Of a DNA stretch of 64,000 bases, positions 52,309 through 60,834 are shown one piece after another. A model generated the notes under the pieces. The model was not told the origin of the DNA. It saw only the letters and a program-made list of their open reading frames with translations, and made no database searches. Both the position numbers and the translations under genes were made by a program. Numbering within the stretch: position 1 is the stretch's first letter; every line of letters begins with the position of its first letter. Location of the stretch: contig NZ_NJGV01000024.1 in the NCBI RefSeq assembly GCF_002213425.1, forward strand, positions 1-64,000, in the 5' to 3' direction. The stretch comes from Herbaspirillum aquaticum. Its GTDB lineage: Bacteria > Pseudomonadota > Gammaproteobacteria > Burkholderiales > Burkholderiaceae_D.

Positions 52309-52905
52309 ATGACTACCGTTTTCATTGCTGGCTCCATCAGCATCCGGCACTTGCATCCCAAGGTCAGGGAAAGGATCATGAACATCGTGCGCCAGGAGTT
52401 CGACGTGGTGGTTGGCGATGCCGACGGCGCTGACACGGCGATCCAACAGTTCCTGCACGCGATGGCTTACCGGCGCGTGACGGTCTTCTGCAGCGGGCAG
52501 GCGCCGCGCAACAATATCGGTCAGTGGCCCGTACGACGCATCCACACCACGCAGCGCCCGGGCACGCGTGCCTTCTTCACGGCCAAGGATATCGCCATGG
52601 CCAACATCGCCGATTCCGGGCTGATGATCTGGGACGCCAAAAGTAGCGGCACGCTCGGCAACGTGATCGAACTGCTGAATCGCCAGAAATATTCCTGGGT
52701 CTTCATCGACCCGCCTACCCGATTCCTGGCGGTGAAGTGCGCGGAAAGGATCGAGGCCCTGCTGTCGTGCATGAGCACCTCAGCGCGCCTGCAAGCGCAG
52801 CGCAAGCTCGGGCTGGAACACGTGCTCCCTGCCCTGCATGTCAATACAAGGCAATCCAACCTGTTCACGCAGGACGTGAGCGGCGCATTGCACGCCGCCC
52901 ACTAG
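52309..52905 (+). CDS. SLOG-family (YspA/DUF2493-like) nucleotide-sensor protein
   Basis: A 198-residue Rossmann-like protein. It opens VFIAGSISI, has the SLOG ligand loop VVVGDADGADTAIQQFL and a later AADSGLMIWDAKSSGTLGN-type motif (here IADSGLMIWDAKSSGTLGN). SLOG domains bind nucleotides or nucleotide-derived signals and occur in conflict and stress systems. The last 50 residues form an extra domain without a recognised family. It is translationally coupled to the phosphoribosyltransferase gene. Together they sit in reverse orientation between dat and DUF493, and end three bases from dat. Confidence 0.75.
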   Translation: MTTVFIAGSISIRHLHPKVRERIMNIVRQEFDVVVGDADGADTAIQQFLHAMAYRRVTVFCSGQAPRNNIGQWPVRRIHTTQRPGTRAFFTAKDIAMANIADSGLMIWDAKSSGTLGNVIELLNRQKYSWVFIDPPTRFLAVKCAERIEALLSCMSTSARLQAQRKLGLEHVLPALHVNTRQSNLFTQDVSGALHAAH

Positions 52906-52908
52906 CTC

Positions 52909-53757
52909 TCACAGCCGCGCCTTGGCCGCCTGGTAAGCCGCATACACCTTGGCAAACACCGGCCCCGGCTGGCCGCTGCCGACCGGCTGGCCATCGAGCG
53001 AGACCACCGGCAGCACTTCCTTGCTGGCCGAGGAAATCATGAGTTCATCGGCCGCCAGCACTTCCTCGCGCGTGATGCGGCGTGACTCCAGCACGATGCC
53101 CTGCTCGGCGCACAGCTCTTCCATCAGGCCATAGCGGATGCCTTCCAGGATCAGGTTGTCCTTGGGCGGCGCGGAAATCTTGCCATCCTTGACCACCCAC
53201 ACGTTGGAAGACGACGCCTCCGACAGATAGCCATCGCGGAACTGGATCGCTTCGGTCACCTGGTGCTCGGCCGCAAACTGCGCCGCCAGCACATTGCCCA
53301 GCAGCGAGGTGGACTTGATCTGGCAGTTCAGCCAGCGGCGGTCTTCCATGCTCACGCAGGCCACGCCCTTCTCGATGGACGCCGCCGGCGGCAGGGCCAT
53401 CGGATTGGTCATGATCAGCACCGTCGGCACCACCTCCTTGGGGAAGGCATGCGCCCGCTTGGCCACGCCCCGGGTGACCTGCAGGTAGATCATCTGGTCT
53501 TCCAGACCATTGGCCTCCACCACCTGGCTGATGAGGGCGTTCCAGCCGGCTTCGTCATGCGGATTCGGAATACCGATGCTGTCGAGGCTGCGGAACAGCC
53601 GCGCCAGGTGTTGCTGGCCACGGAAGGCCTTGCGGCCATACATGGGGATCACCTCATAGATGCCGTCGCCAAAGATGAAGCCGCGGTCCAGCACCGGCAC
53701 GCGGGCTTCAGAGAGGGGCGTGAGTTCGCCGTTGAGGTAGACGATGGGATCGTTCAT
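52909..53757 (-). CDS. dat: D-amino acid aminotransferase
   Basis: A 282-residue PLP enzyme of fold type IV that makes or breaks D-amino acids, often D-alanine and D-glutamate. The PLP-binding Lys is in NCQIKSTSLLGN, and the opening LDRGFIFGDGIYEVIPMY and EASSSNVWVV blocks are typical. GGAAG precedes the start at 53757. In many betaproteobacteria this gene leads the dat-DUF493-lipB-lipA group; here the group is broken up. Confidence 0.9.
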   Translation of the reverse strand: MNDPIVYLNGELTPLSEARVPVLDRGFIFGDGIYEVIPMYGRKAFRGQQHLARLFRSLDSIGIPNPHDEAGWNALISQVVEANGLEDQMIYLQVTRGVAKRAHAFPKEVVPTVLIMTNPMALPPAASIEKGVACVSMEDRRWLNCQIKSTSLLGNVLAAQFAAEHQVTEAIQFRDGYLSEASSSNVWVVKDGKISAPPKDNLILEGIRYGLMEELCAEQGIVLESRRITREEVLAADELMISSASKEVLPVVSLDGQPVGSGQPGPVFAKVYAAYQAAKARL

Positions 53758-53877
53758 GATGGGCTTCCAGGTAATCGAGGATGATCGGGTGAAGGCGGCA
53801 ACCGTGCCGCGATGAATCCATTCTGTCACGCGGCTCCCGGCATCCCTATGCAAAAACGGTATAACGCCGCCCTGCCC

Positions 53878-55653
53878 TCACGCTGCAATCGGCAGCGCCT
53901 CTACACGATGCCCGGCCCCCTCGCCGTCGGCCGGCGGCACGAATTTCCAGCGCACGTCGTGGAAGCGCGCCAGCGTCTCACGGTGGGCGATGCTGATCAC
54001 GGTCACGCCCGGCAGCTCGCGCGGCAAGGCGGCATAGAGGGCTTCCTCGGTCTCGCCATCCATGGCGCTGCTGGCCTCGTCCAGGAACACCAGGCGCGGA
54101 CGGTTGAGGAACACCCGCACGAACGCCAGCCGCTGCTGCTCGCCCGGCGACAGCGCCTGGCTCCAGTTGGCCGCCACGTCGAGTCGCGAAGCAAGATGCG
54201 CAAGACGGCACAACCCCAGGTAACGAATGATGAGCGCATCATCAAAACTGCCCTCGGCGGCCGGATAGGAGAGCGCTGCACGCAGCGTGCCGATGGGCAG
54301 GTAGCTGCGCTGGGGCAGGAACATCGCGGGCGCATCCTGGGGCAGCGCGATGCGGCCCTCGCCGTACGGCCAGATGTCGGCCATGGCGCGGATCAGGGTC
54401 GACTTGCCGCATCCGGAGGGACCGCTGATGAGCACGTGTTCGCCCGACTCCACGCGCGCGTCCAGGCGGCGCAGCATGAGGCTGCCATCGGGGAAGGACA
54501 GCTGCACGCCGTCCAGCGTCACCGCACTGCCGCCATGCTGCGTGACGGCCAGCGTGCGCGGCATGCCGGCGGCACGTTCGACATCCGCATGGAAGCCCGC
54601 CAGGCGGTTGATGGAGGCCTTCCAGCTGGCCAGGGTGGTGAAGGCATTGATGAACCACGACAGCGCATCCTGCACCTGTCCGAAGGCATCGCTGATCTGC
54701 ATGAGCACCCCCAGCGAAATGGCCCCGGAAAAATAGCGCGGTGCCGATACCAGCATGGGGAAGATCACCGCGAACTGCCCGTAGAAATTGACGGCCACGT
54801 TGAGCTTCTTGGTCAGCCGCATGATGTTCCACCAGTTCGCGCGGATGTCATCCAGGCGCGCGGTCAGCTGTGCGCGTTCCTGCGGCTCGCCGCGATACAG
54901 GGCCACGGCCTCGGCATGCTCGCGCACGCGGATCAGTCCGAAACGGAAATTGGCCTCGAAGCGTTCCTGGTTGAAGCTCAAACCGACCAGCGGGCGGCCG
55001 ATCCACCACACCACGCCGGAGCCGATGGAGGCATAGGCGATCACGAACCAGACCATGTAGCCGGGGATGACCCACGCCTGCCCCAGCGCCGTGAAGGACA
55101 GCGGCCCGCTCACCGACCACAGGATGTGGATGAAGGAAAACAGCGTCACGCTGCTGGAAATGAACCCCAGCACCAGCGAGAGCGTATCGCTGGTGAGCGC
55201 ATGCAGGTCCTCGGCGATGCGCTGGTCGGGGTTGTCGGAGAGGCGGCCCTCCTGTCCCTGCTCGATGCGGTAGTAGGCGCGATGCGCCAGCCAGCGATCG
55301 AGGTAGCGCGTACTCATCCAGTAGCGCCAGCGGATCTGCAGCGCTTGCTTGAGGTAGACGCTGTAGATGGCGATGGCCACGAAGACGAAGGCCAGTCCCG
55401 AGAACTGCCACAGCAGTGATTTGAATTGCGGATAGTCGCGCGACTGCAGCACGTTGTACATGTCGCGGTTCCAGGAATTGAGCCGCACGTTGATGTAGAC
55501 CATGCCCAGGTTCAGGGCCAGGATCGCCAGCAGCAGGGCCCAGGCTTTCCATTTTTCTTCGGAGACCCAGAAGGGCTTGATGAGGCGCCAGATCTGCGCT
55601 CGCGTGGCGCGATTGGCGTGGCTGGCCTGCTGGGCCGGTGTTTGTTCGGTCAT
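53878..55653 (-). CDS. ABC transporter, YddA/SbmA-related fused permease-ATPase
   Basis: A 591-residue half-transporter. An N-terminal membrane domain of about six helices carries the SbmA/BacA-like part (NSWNRDMYNVLQ, RWRYWMSTRYLDRWL). The ATPase has Walker A GPSGCGKST, a diverged signature LSPGEQQRL and Walker B VFLDEASSAMD. The family is near YddA and ABCD transporters, which handle peptides or vitamin B12-like cargo. Substrate unknown. It is leftward, with a five-fold 11-bp repeat just upstream. Confidence 0.87.
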   Translation of the reverse strand: MTEQTPAQQASHANRATRAQIWRLIKPFWVSEEKWKAWALLLAILALNLGMVYINVRLNSWNRDMYNVLQSRDYPQFKSLLWQFSGLAFVFVAIAIYSVYLKQALQIRWRYWMSTRYLDRWLAHRAYYRIEQGQEGRLSDNPDQRIAEDLHALTSDTLSLVLGFISSSVTLFSFIHILWSVSGPLSFTALGQAWVIPGYMVWFVIAYASIGSGVVWWIGRPLVGLSFNQERFEANFRFGLIRVREHAEAVALYRGEPQERAQLTARLDDIRANWWNIMRLTKKLNVAVNFYGQFAVIFPMLVSAPRYFSGAISLGVLMQISDAFGQVQDALSWFINAFTTLASWKASINRLAGFHADVERAAGMPRTLAVTQHGGSAVTLDGVQLSFPDGSLMLRRLDARVESGEHVLISGPSGCGKSTLIRAMADIWPYGEGRIALPQDAPAMFLPQRSYLPIGTLRAALSYPAAEGSFDDALIIRYLGLCRLAHLASRLDVAANWSQALSPGEQQRLAFVRVFLNRPRLVFLDEASSAMDGETEEALYAALPRELPGVTVISIAHRETLARFHDVRWKFVPPADGEGAGHRVEALPIAA

Positions 55654-55705
55654 GGTGAATCCTGTGGAGGTTGTCTTCCTTGCTGCCCAGCTTGCCGCAC
55701 AAGAC

Positions 55706-55760
55706 TTAAACCAGGCTTAAACCCGGCTTGAACCAGGCTTGAACCGCGCTTGAACCGGTC
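55706..55760. repeat. Five tandem 11-bp repeats (TTRAACCNGGC)
   Basis: Units begin at 55706, 55717, 55728, 55739 and 55750. The first four differ by one or two bases from TTGAACCAGGC; the fifth is looser. The period of 11 places each unit on one face of the helix. They lie 53 bases upstream of the leftward ABC gene. Confidence 0.85.
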
Positions 55761-55777
55761 CTGAAGCGCATGAGGAG

Positions 55778-55800
55778 AGCATTAAGCCCGGCTTAATGCT
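55778..55800. promoter_or_regulatory. Palindrome AGCATTAAGCC-C-GGCTTAATGCT-type operator
   Basis: Two perfect 11-bp arms, AGCATTAAGCC and GGCTTAATGCT, flank one base. The outer AGCATTAA/TTAATGCT core is the same as in the cluster at 10592-10633 before flgH. It lies about 270 bases upstream of the chemoreceptor start. Confidence 0.55.
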
Positions 55801-56070
55801 TCATGGATCCAGCATTCACGGCTATTGAATGCATCGAAACAATCAATCACGGCCGCTTCCTATCGCGGCTAGACTGCGGTCTTTGCTGATGTTGCCTGGC
55901 ATCAATGCCATCGCCGGGGTGGCCGGCTAATACTTTTGTGTCATTGGCGCCGGCCGGGCAGACCGCAATAATCCGACGCACCAGGTCCGGTTCCGTGTCC
56001 GGCCCCGTCAGCGCCACCCATCCTTGCAACGCACCGCCAGAGCATCGGCTTACATTTTCCGGAGAATCCC

Positions 56071-57774
56071 ATGCAAGCCCTATCCCCCAAGCGCCGTTCG
56101 CTCAGCGTAGCGGCCCAACTGGCACTGAGCTTTGCGCTGGTGCTGGCCATGATGCTGGTGCTGACAGTGGCCAGCATCTCCAAGGTCAACGCCATCGAAG
56201 GCAGCCTGGCCACCGTGAGCGAAGACAACAGCGTCAAGCAGCGCTACGCCATCAATTTCCGCGGCAGCGTGCACGACCGCGCCATTGCCCTGCGTGACCT
56301 CACCCTGGTGGGCGAGGCCGAGGTCAAGGACGTGATCGCCCTGATCAACAAGCTCGATGCCGACTACCAGCAATCGGCCCGGCCCCTCGATGCCGCCTTT
56401 TCCACCATGAAGGTCAGTGCCGATGAACGTGCCGGCCTGGAGCGCATCAAGGCCATCGAAGCCCGCGCCATGCCGCTGGCCGCCAAGGCCATCGCGCTGC
56501 GCAATGCCGGCGATGCCGAAGGCGCGCGCCAGTTGGTGCTGACCCAGGTGAAACCGGCCTTCGTCGAGTGGCTGGCGGCCATCAACCACTTCATCGACCT
56601 GGAAGAAAGCATGAGCCAGGCCGAATCCGCCAAGGCCCGCAGCACGGCCCACGGCTTCCAGGCCTTCATGCTGGTGCTGCTGGGTGCGGCGCTGGTGGCC
56701 GGCGCGGTACTGGCCACCCTGATCACGCGCAGCATCCGCGGCGCACTCGGGGCCGAGCCCGATGAAGTCAAGCAGCTGGCGCTGGCGGTGGATCGCGGCG
56801 AGCTCTATCACATCCATGCTGCGGCCAATCCGGCTGGCCTTGGCGGCAAGCGCCAGAGCATCATGGCCGCACTCTCGGAAATGAGCGGCAACCTGCGCAA
56901 TACCGTCACCGATGTACGCGATGCCGCCACGGGCGTGGCCACCATCAGCGCCCAGATCGCCGCCGGCAACAGCGACCTCTCGGCGCGCACCGAAGACCAG
57001 GCCGCCTCGCTGGAAGAAACCGCCTCGGCCATGGAGCAGCTCACCGCCACCGTCAAGCAGAACGACGGCCATGCCCGTGAAGCCAACCAGCTGGCGCGCA
57101 ATGCTTCCGACATCGCCAAGCAGGGCGGCGCCATCGTGGACGAAGTGGTCGATACCATGGCGGCCATCAACACCTCCTCGCGCAAGATCGTGGACATCAT
57201 CGGCGTGATCGACGGCATCGCCTTCCAGACCAACATCCTGGCCCTGAACGCGGCGGTGGAAGCGGCCCGTGCCGGCGAACAGGGACGCGGCTTTGCGGTG
57301 GTGGCCACCGAAGTGCGCAACCTGGCCCAGCGCAGTGCCGCCGCCGCCAAGGAGGTCAAGCAGTTGATCGATGCCTCGGTCAGCAATGTGGAAACCGGTA
57401 CCCGCCTGGTGGAGCGCGCCGGCGAGACCATGGAGCAGATCGTGGCCAGCGTGCAGCAGGTCACCGACGTGATGGGCGAAATCTCCGCGGCCAGCCACGA
57501 ACAGAGCCTGGGCATTGAGGAAGTCAACAAGGCCATCGCGCTGATGGATCAGGTGACCCAGCACAATGCGGCGCTGGTGGAAGAAGCCACCGCCGCCGTG
57601 GCCACGCTGCAGGAGCAGGCCGTGAGCCTGACGCGGGCAGTCGGTGTGTTCCAGCTGGAAGCGCCCGATGCCGCAGGCCTGGCAGTGGCCGCTGAACCCG
57701 CGCCTGCGCTCAACACCGTGCAGCTCCCGCTGCGCGTGGTGCCCAAGCTGGAAGTGGTGCGCAAGGCGGCGTGA
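56071..57774 (+). CDS. Methyl-accepting chemotaxis protein
   Basis: A 567-residue membrane chemoreceptor. Two helices (about 12-37 and 192-214) flank a four-helix-bundle sensor domain of about 150 residues. A HAMP-like region follows, then the coiled-coil signalling domain with the highly conserved tip [23 protein letters not shown] and methylation helices. It binds an unknown ligand in the periplasm and steers motility. CGGAG precedes the start by seven bases. A long hairpin without a T-run (57787-57823) follows the stop. Confidence 0.93.
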   Translation: MQALSPKRRSLSVAAQLALSFALVLAMMLVLTVASISKVNAIEGSLATVSEDNSVKQRYAINFRGSVHDRAIALRDLTLVGEAEVKDVIALINKLDADYQQSARPLDAAFSTMKVSADERAGLERIKAIEARAMPLAAKAIALRNAGDAEGARQLVLTQVKPAFVEWLAAINHFIDLEESMSQAESAKARSTAHGFQAFMLVLLGAALVAGAVLATLITRSIRGALGAEPDEVKQLALAVDRGELYHIHAAANPAGLGGKRQSIMAALSEMSGNLRNTVTDVRDAATGVATISAQIAAGNSDLSARTEDQAASLEETASAMEQLTATVKQNDGHAREANQLARNASDIAKQGGAIVDEVVDTMAAINTSSRKIVDIIGVIDGIAFQTNILALNAAVEAARAGEQGRGFAVVATEVRNLAQRSAAAAKEVKQLIDASVSNVETGTRLVERAGETMEQIVASVQQVTDVMGEISAASHEQSLGIEEVNKAIALMDQVTQHNAALVEEATAAVATLQEQAVSLTRAVGVFQLEAPDAAGLAVAAEPAPALNTVQLPLRVVPKLEVVRKAA

Positions 57775-57786
57775 TCCAACGCTGCA

Positions 57787-57823
57787 GCCGGCCTGTTTCG
57801 CCTCACGGCGCAAGCAGGCCGGC
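57787..57823. terminator. Hairpin, possible terminator
   Basis: Arms GCCGGCCTG (57787-57795) and CAGGCCGGC (57815-57823) enclose an inner CGCC/GGCG stem. There is no T-run. It lies between convergent genes. Confidence 0.4.
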
Positions 57824-57840
57824 CGCACCGGGACGAGAGA

Positions 57841-58497
57841 TCAGAGCTCGTCCAGGAACTGCTCCACAAACCCCCGCATCCTCTCCTGGCGCGCCTGCGC
57901 CATGGCTGCACCGGCCGCCGTCTGGAACCCGTCCTGCAGGCGGAACAGCTTGGCCGGGAAATGATCCAGCGCATAGCGCGTATCCTGCAGCGGCCGTTGC
58001 TGCGCCTGCGGATCGAGTGCTTCGTAGAGGCTCGAGCCCATTCTCCCCGCCACATAGAAACAGCGCGCCACGCCGATGGCGCCGATGGCGTCCAGCCGGT
58101 CGGCATCCTGCACGATCTTCGCCTCCAGCGTCAGCGGCGTGACCTGCGCCGAATAGCTGTGGGCCTGCACGGCATGGGCCACGCGCTGCGCGTCCTCCTG
58201 CGTCCATCCCCGTGACAGCAGGATCTCCTGTGCGCGTTGGGCAGACAGCGTGGAAGCCTGGCTGCGCAGCGGCGAATTCTTTTCCACCCGGACGCAGTCA
58301 TGCAGGATGACGGCCGCCAGCAGAATGCGCAGGTCGCCGCCCTCCTCGGCCTGGAGGCGGCGGGCATTGTTCCATACGCGCAAGAGATGCGAGAGGTCAT
58401 GCGAGCCATCGCCAGCGTCATCCTCGACCTGCGGCAACAATTGCGCAGCCAGCGTGTCGAAGGGGCGGAAGGCGGCGGCAACCTGGGAAAGATTCAT
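57841..58497 (-). CDS. HD-domain phosphohydrolase (YedJ-like)
   Basis: A 218-residue cytoplasmic metal hydrolase. HD motifs are visible in GSHDLSHLLRVW, the VILHDCVRV pair and QDADRLDAIGAIGVAR, typical of the YedJ group. Substrate unknown; related proteins act on nucleotides or phosphates. It is leftward and alone, with a weak ribosome site. Confidence 0.85.
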   Translation of the reverse strand: MNLSQVAAAFRPFDTLAAQLLPQVEDDAGDGSHDLSHLLRVWNNARRLQAEEGGDLRILLAAVILHDCVRVEKNSPLRSQASTLSAQRAQEILLSRGWTQEDAQRVAHAVQAHSYSAQVTPLTLEAKIVQDADRLDAIGAIGVARCFYVAGRMGSSLYEALDPQAQQRPLQDTRYALDHFPAKLFRLQDGFQTAAGAAMAQARQERMRGFVEQFLDEL

Positions 58498-58867
58498 GAT
58501 TCAAACAGATACAAGGGTGACAATTCATCAGTATCGCAGATCAATCGCAGGGGCCGGAAAACGCGGCGTGGTTCACCATTCCGATTTTCCGACAAGTGTT
58601 TTCCCAAGGCTCTGCTACACGCAAGCCGTTCGCATGTGAGATGATGCGGCTTCCATCAATTTCGCGGCCTGCCCCGGGATCACGATAGCGGCCCTGCTGC
58701 CGCAGCGATCTGCCCGCCGCGCATGAACGGCATACCGCACGCGCAACATTCCCTTCCGGTACGCCACAGTAACAACGCCCGACCGCGCCGCTACGCTGGT
58801 GGCTGCCTCGCTGGCAGCCTGCCTGGCGCACCGCCGTCGGCCCTGATCCGATTTTTGGAGTTCCCTG
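58498..58867. other. Intergenic stretch between HD hydrolase and ABC exporter
   Basis: A 370-base gap with no credible gene. It contains a small hairpin GGCTGCC-tcgct-GGCAGCC (58801-58819) and otherwise nothing recognisable. Promoters of both divergent genes must lie here but no clear hexamers stand out. Confidence 0.35.
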
Positions 58868-60724
58868 ATGTTCAGCTGGTTTGAAAAACTGGTCCACCCC
58901 TATCCCGAGTCGCAGCCGCTGCCGCCGCCGCGCGGCTTCATGCGCTTCATCTGGTTCTGTACCAAGGGCGTGCGTCCCTATATCGCCGCCATGACCCTGA
59001 TGACGGCCATCATCGGTGTCTTCGAGGCGCTGCTCTTTGCTGCGCTCGGTCGCATCGTCGACTGGCTGGCCAAGATCGAGCCGGCGCAGCTATGGACACA
59101 GGAAGGCCATACCCTGGTGTGGCTGGTGGTGATCCTGGCGGCCAGTCCGCTACTGATCGCGCTGCAGACCATGTACAAGCACCAGACCCTGGCGGGCAAT
59201 TTCCCCATGCTGCTGCGCTGGAATTTCCATCGCCTCATGTTGAGCCAGAGCATGAGCTTCTACCAGAACGAGTTCGCCGGACGGGTGGCCACCAAGGTCA
59301 TGCAAAGTGCGCTGGCGGTACGCGACTTCTGCATGATCGTGGGCGACATCCTGGTCTTCATCGCCATCTACTTCGCCACCTTGATCGGTGTGGTCGGCAG
59401 CTTCGACATGTGGATGCTGGCTCCCTTCTTCGTCTGGCTGGCCGCCTTCGCGGTGGCGCTGCGCTACTTCGTGCCGCGCCTGTCGGCCGTGGCGCGCAAC
59501 CAGGCCGATGCGCGCTCGCTGATGACCGGGCGCATCACCGATGCCTATACCAACATCGCCACCGTGAAGCTGTTCTCGCATGCCGGGCGCGAAGCCGATT
59601 ACGCCCGCAGCGCCATGCGCGAATTCCTCACCACGGTCAATCGCCAGATGCGCCTGGTGTCGGGCTTCGAGGTGGTCAATCACATCCTGAACATGGTGCT
59701 CATCATCGGCGCCACCGGGGTCTCGCTGTATCTGTGGACCCAGGGCAAGGTCGGTGTCGGTGCGGTGGCAGCCAGTACCGCCATGGCATTGCGCCTGAAC
59801 GGCATCGCGCATTGGGTGATGTGGGAAATGTCATCGCTGTTCGAACACGTGGGCACGGTGCAGGATGGCATCAATACGCTCGCGCGTGCGCACGAGGTCA
59901 AGGATGCGCCGGACGCCAAACCGATCAAGGTCAGCCAGGGCGAACTGCGCTTTGAAGGGGTCAGCTTCAGCTATGGCGGCTCGGCCCCGCGCCCGGTGGT
60001 GGACAAGCTGGACCTGGTGATCCGCCCCGGTGAGAAGATCGGCCTGGTAGGCCGCTCCGGCGCGGGCAAGTCGACCATCGTCAACCTGCTGCTGCGCTTC
60101 TACGATATCGAGGGCGGCCGCATCACCATCGATGGCCAGGACATCGCCCACGTTACCCAGGACAGCCTGCGCGCGCAGATCGGCATGGTCACGCAGGACA
60201 CCTCGCTGCTGCATCGTTCGGTGCGGGAGAACATCACCTATGGCCGTCCCGATGCCAGCGATGCCGAGATGATCCACGCCGCTGAGCGGGCCGAGGCGCA
60301 TGACTTCATCGGCACCCTGGCCGATGCCAAGGGCCGTACCGGTTACGATGCGCACGTGGGCGAACGCGGCGTGAAACTTTCCGGTGGCCAGCGCCAGCGC
60401 ATCGCGATTGCCCGCGTGATGTTGAAGGATGCCCCCATCCTGCTGCTGGACGAAGCCACCAGTGCACTCGATTCGGAAGTGGAAGCGGCCATCCAGACCT
60501 CGCTCTACAAGCTCATGGAAGGCAAGACCGTGGTGGCCATTGCGCACCGCCTCTCCACCATTGCGGCGATGGACAGGCTCATCGTGCTGGACCAGGGCCG
60601 TATCGTCGAGCAAGGGTCGCACGCTGAACTGCTGGCGGCGGGTGGCTTGTATGCGCGCTTGTGGTCGCATCAGAGTGGCGGCTTCCTCGGTGAAGAGGAA
60701 GAGGATGCCGCCGAGATGGCATGA
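58868..60724 (+). CDS. ABC exporter, fused permease-ATPase (MsbA-like)
   Basis: A 618-residue half-exporter with six helices (about 40-330) and an ATPase domain. Walker A GRSGAGKST, the Q-loop, signature LSGGQRQR, Walker B ILLLDEATSALD and the H-switch IAHRLS are all intact. The acidic tail EEEEDAAEMA is unusual. It probably flips lipids or exports drugs. TTGGAG precedes the start by seven bases. A bidirectional terminator follows. Confidence 0.9.
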   Translation: MFSWFEKLVHPYPESQPLPPPRGFMRFIWFCTKGVRPYIAAMTLMTAIIGVFEALLFAALGRIVDWLAKIEPAQLWTQEGHTLVWLVVILAASPLLIALQTMYKHQTLAGNFPMLLRWNFHRLMLSQSMSFYQNEFAGRVATKVMQSALAVRDFCMIVGDILVFIAIYFATLIGVVGSFDMWMLAPFFVWLAAFAVALRYFVPRLSAVARNQADARSLMTGRITDAYTNIATVKLFSHAGREADYARSAMREFLTTVNRQMRLVSGFEVVNHILNMVLIIGATGVSLYLWTQGKVGVGAVAASTAMALRLNGIAHWVMWEMSSLFEHVGTVQDGINTLARAHEVKDAPDAKPIKVSQGELRFEGVSFSYGGSAPRPVVDKLDLVIRPGEKIGLVGRSGAGKSTIVNLLLRFYDIEGGRITIDGQDIAHVTQDSLRAQIGMVTQDTSLLHRSVRENITYGRPDASDAEMIHAAERAEAHDFIGTLADAKGRTGYDAHVGERGVKLSGGQRQRIAIARVMLKDAPILLLDEATSALDSEVEAAIQTSLYKLMEGKTVVAIAHRLSTIAAMDRLIVLDQGRIVEQGSHAELLAAGGLYARLWSHQSGGFLGEEEEDAAEMA

Positions 60725-60754
60725 CCCCGGATCGTCAAACATCCAATCGTTATA

Positions 60755-60770
60755 AATGATTTAAATCATT
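60755..60770. repeat. AT-rich 16-bp perfect palindrome, copy 3
   Basis: AATGATTTAAATCATT is a perfect palindrome between the ABC stop and its terminator. Related copies are at 384-399 and 14195-14210. Confidence 0.5.
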
Positions 60771-60785
60771 GATGGCCGTTGCAAA

Positions 60786-60820
60786 AAAAATGGGCGCACT
60801 GTCGAGTGCGCCCATTTTTC
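60786..60820. terminator. Bidirectional intrinsic terminator
   Basis: Fifteen-bp stem (60786-60800 with 60805-60819), four-base loop, A-run before and T-run within and after. It separates the convergent ABC exporter and bglX. Confidence 0.9.
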
Positions 60821-60834
60821 ATTCCTGCCCGGCT

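Larger units (their letters stand above)
55654..56070. other. Repeat- and palindrome-rich region between ABC transporter and chemoreceptor
   Basis: A 417-base divergent gap. It holds five tandem 11-bp repeats (55706-55760), a perfect palindrome (55778-55800) and a further CCAGCATT (55809-55816). No gene is seen and no convincing sigma28 promoter was found. The following 200 bases are plain. Confidence 0.55.
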
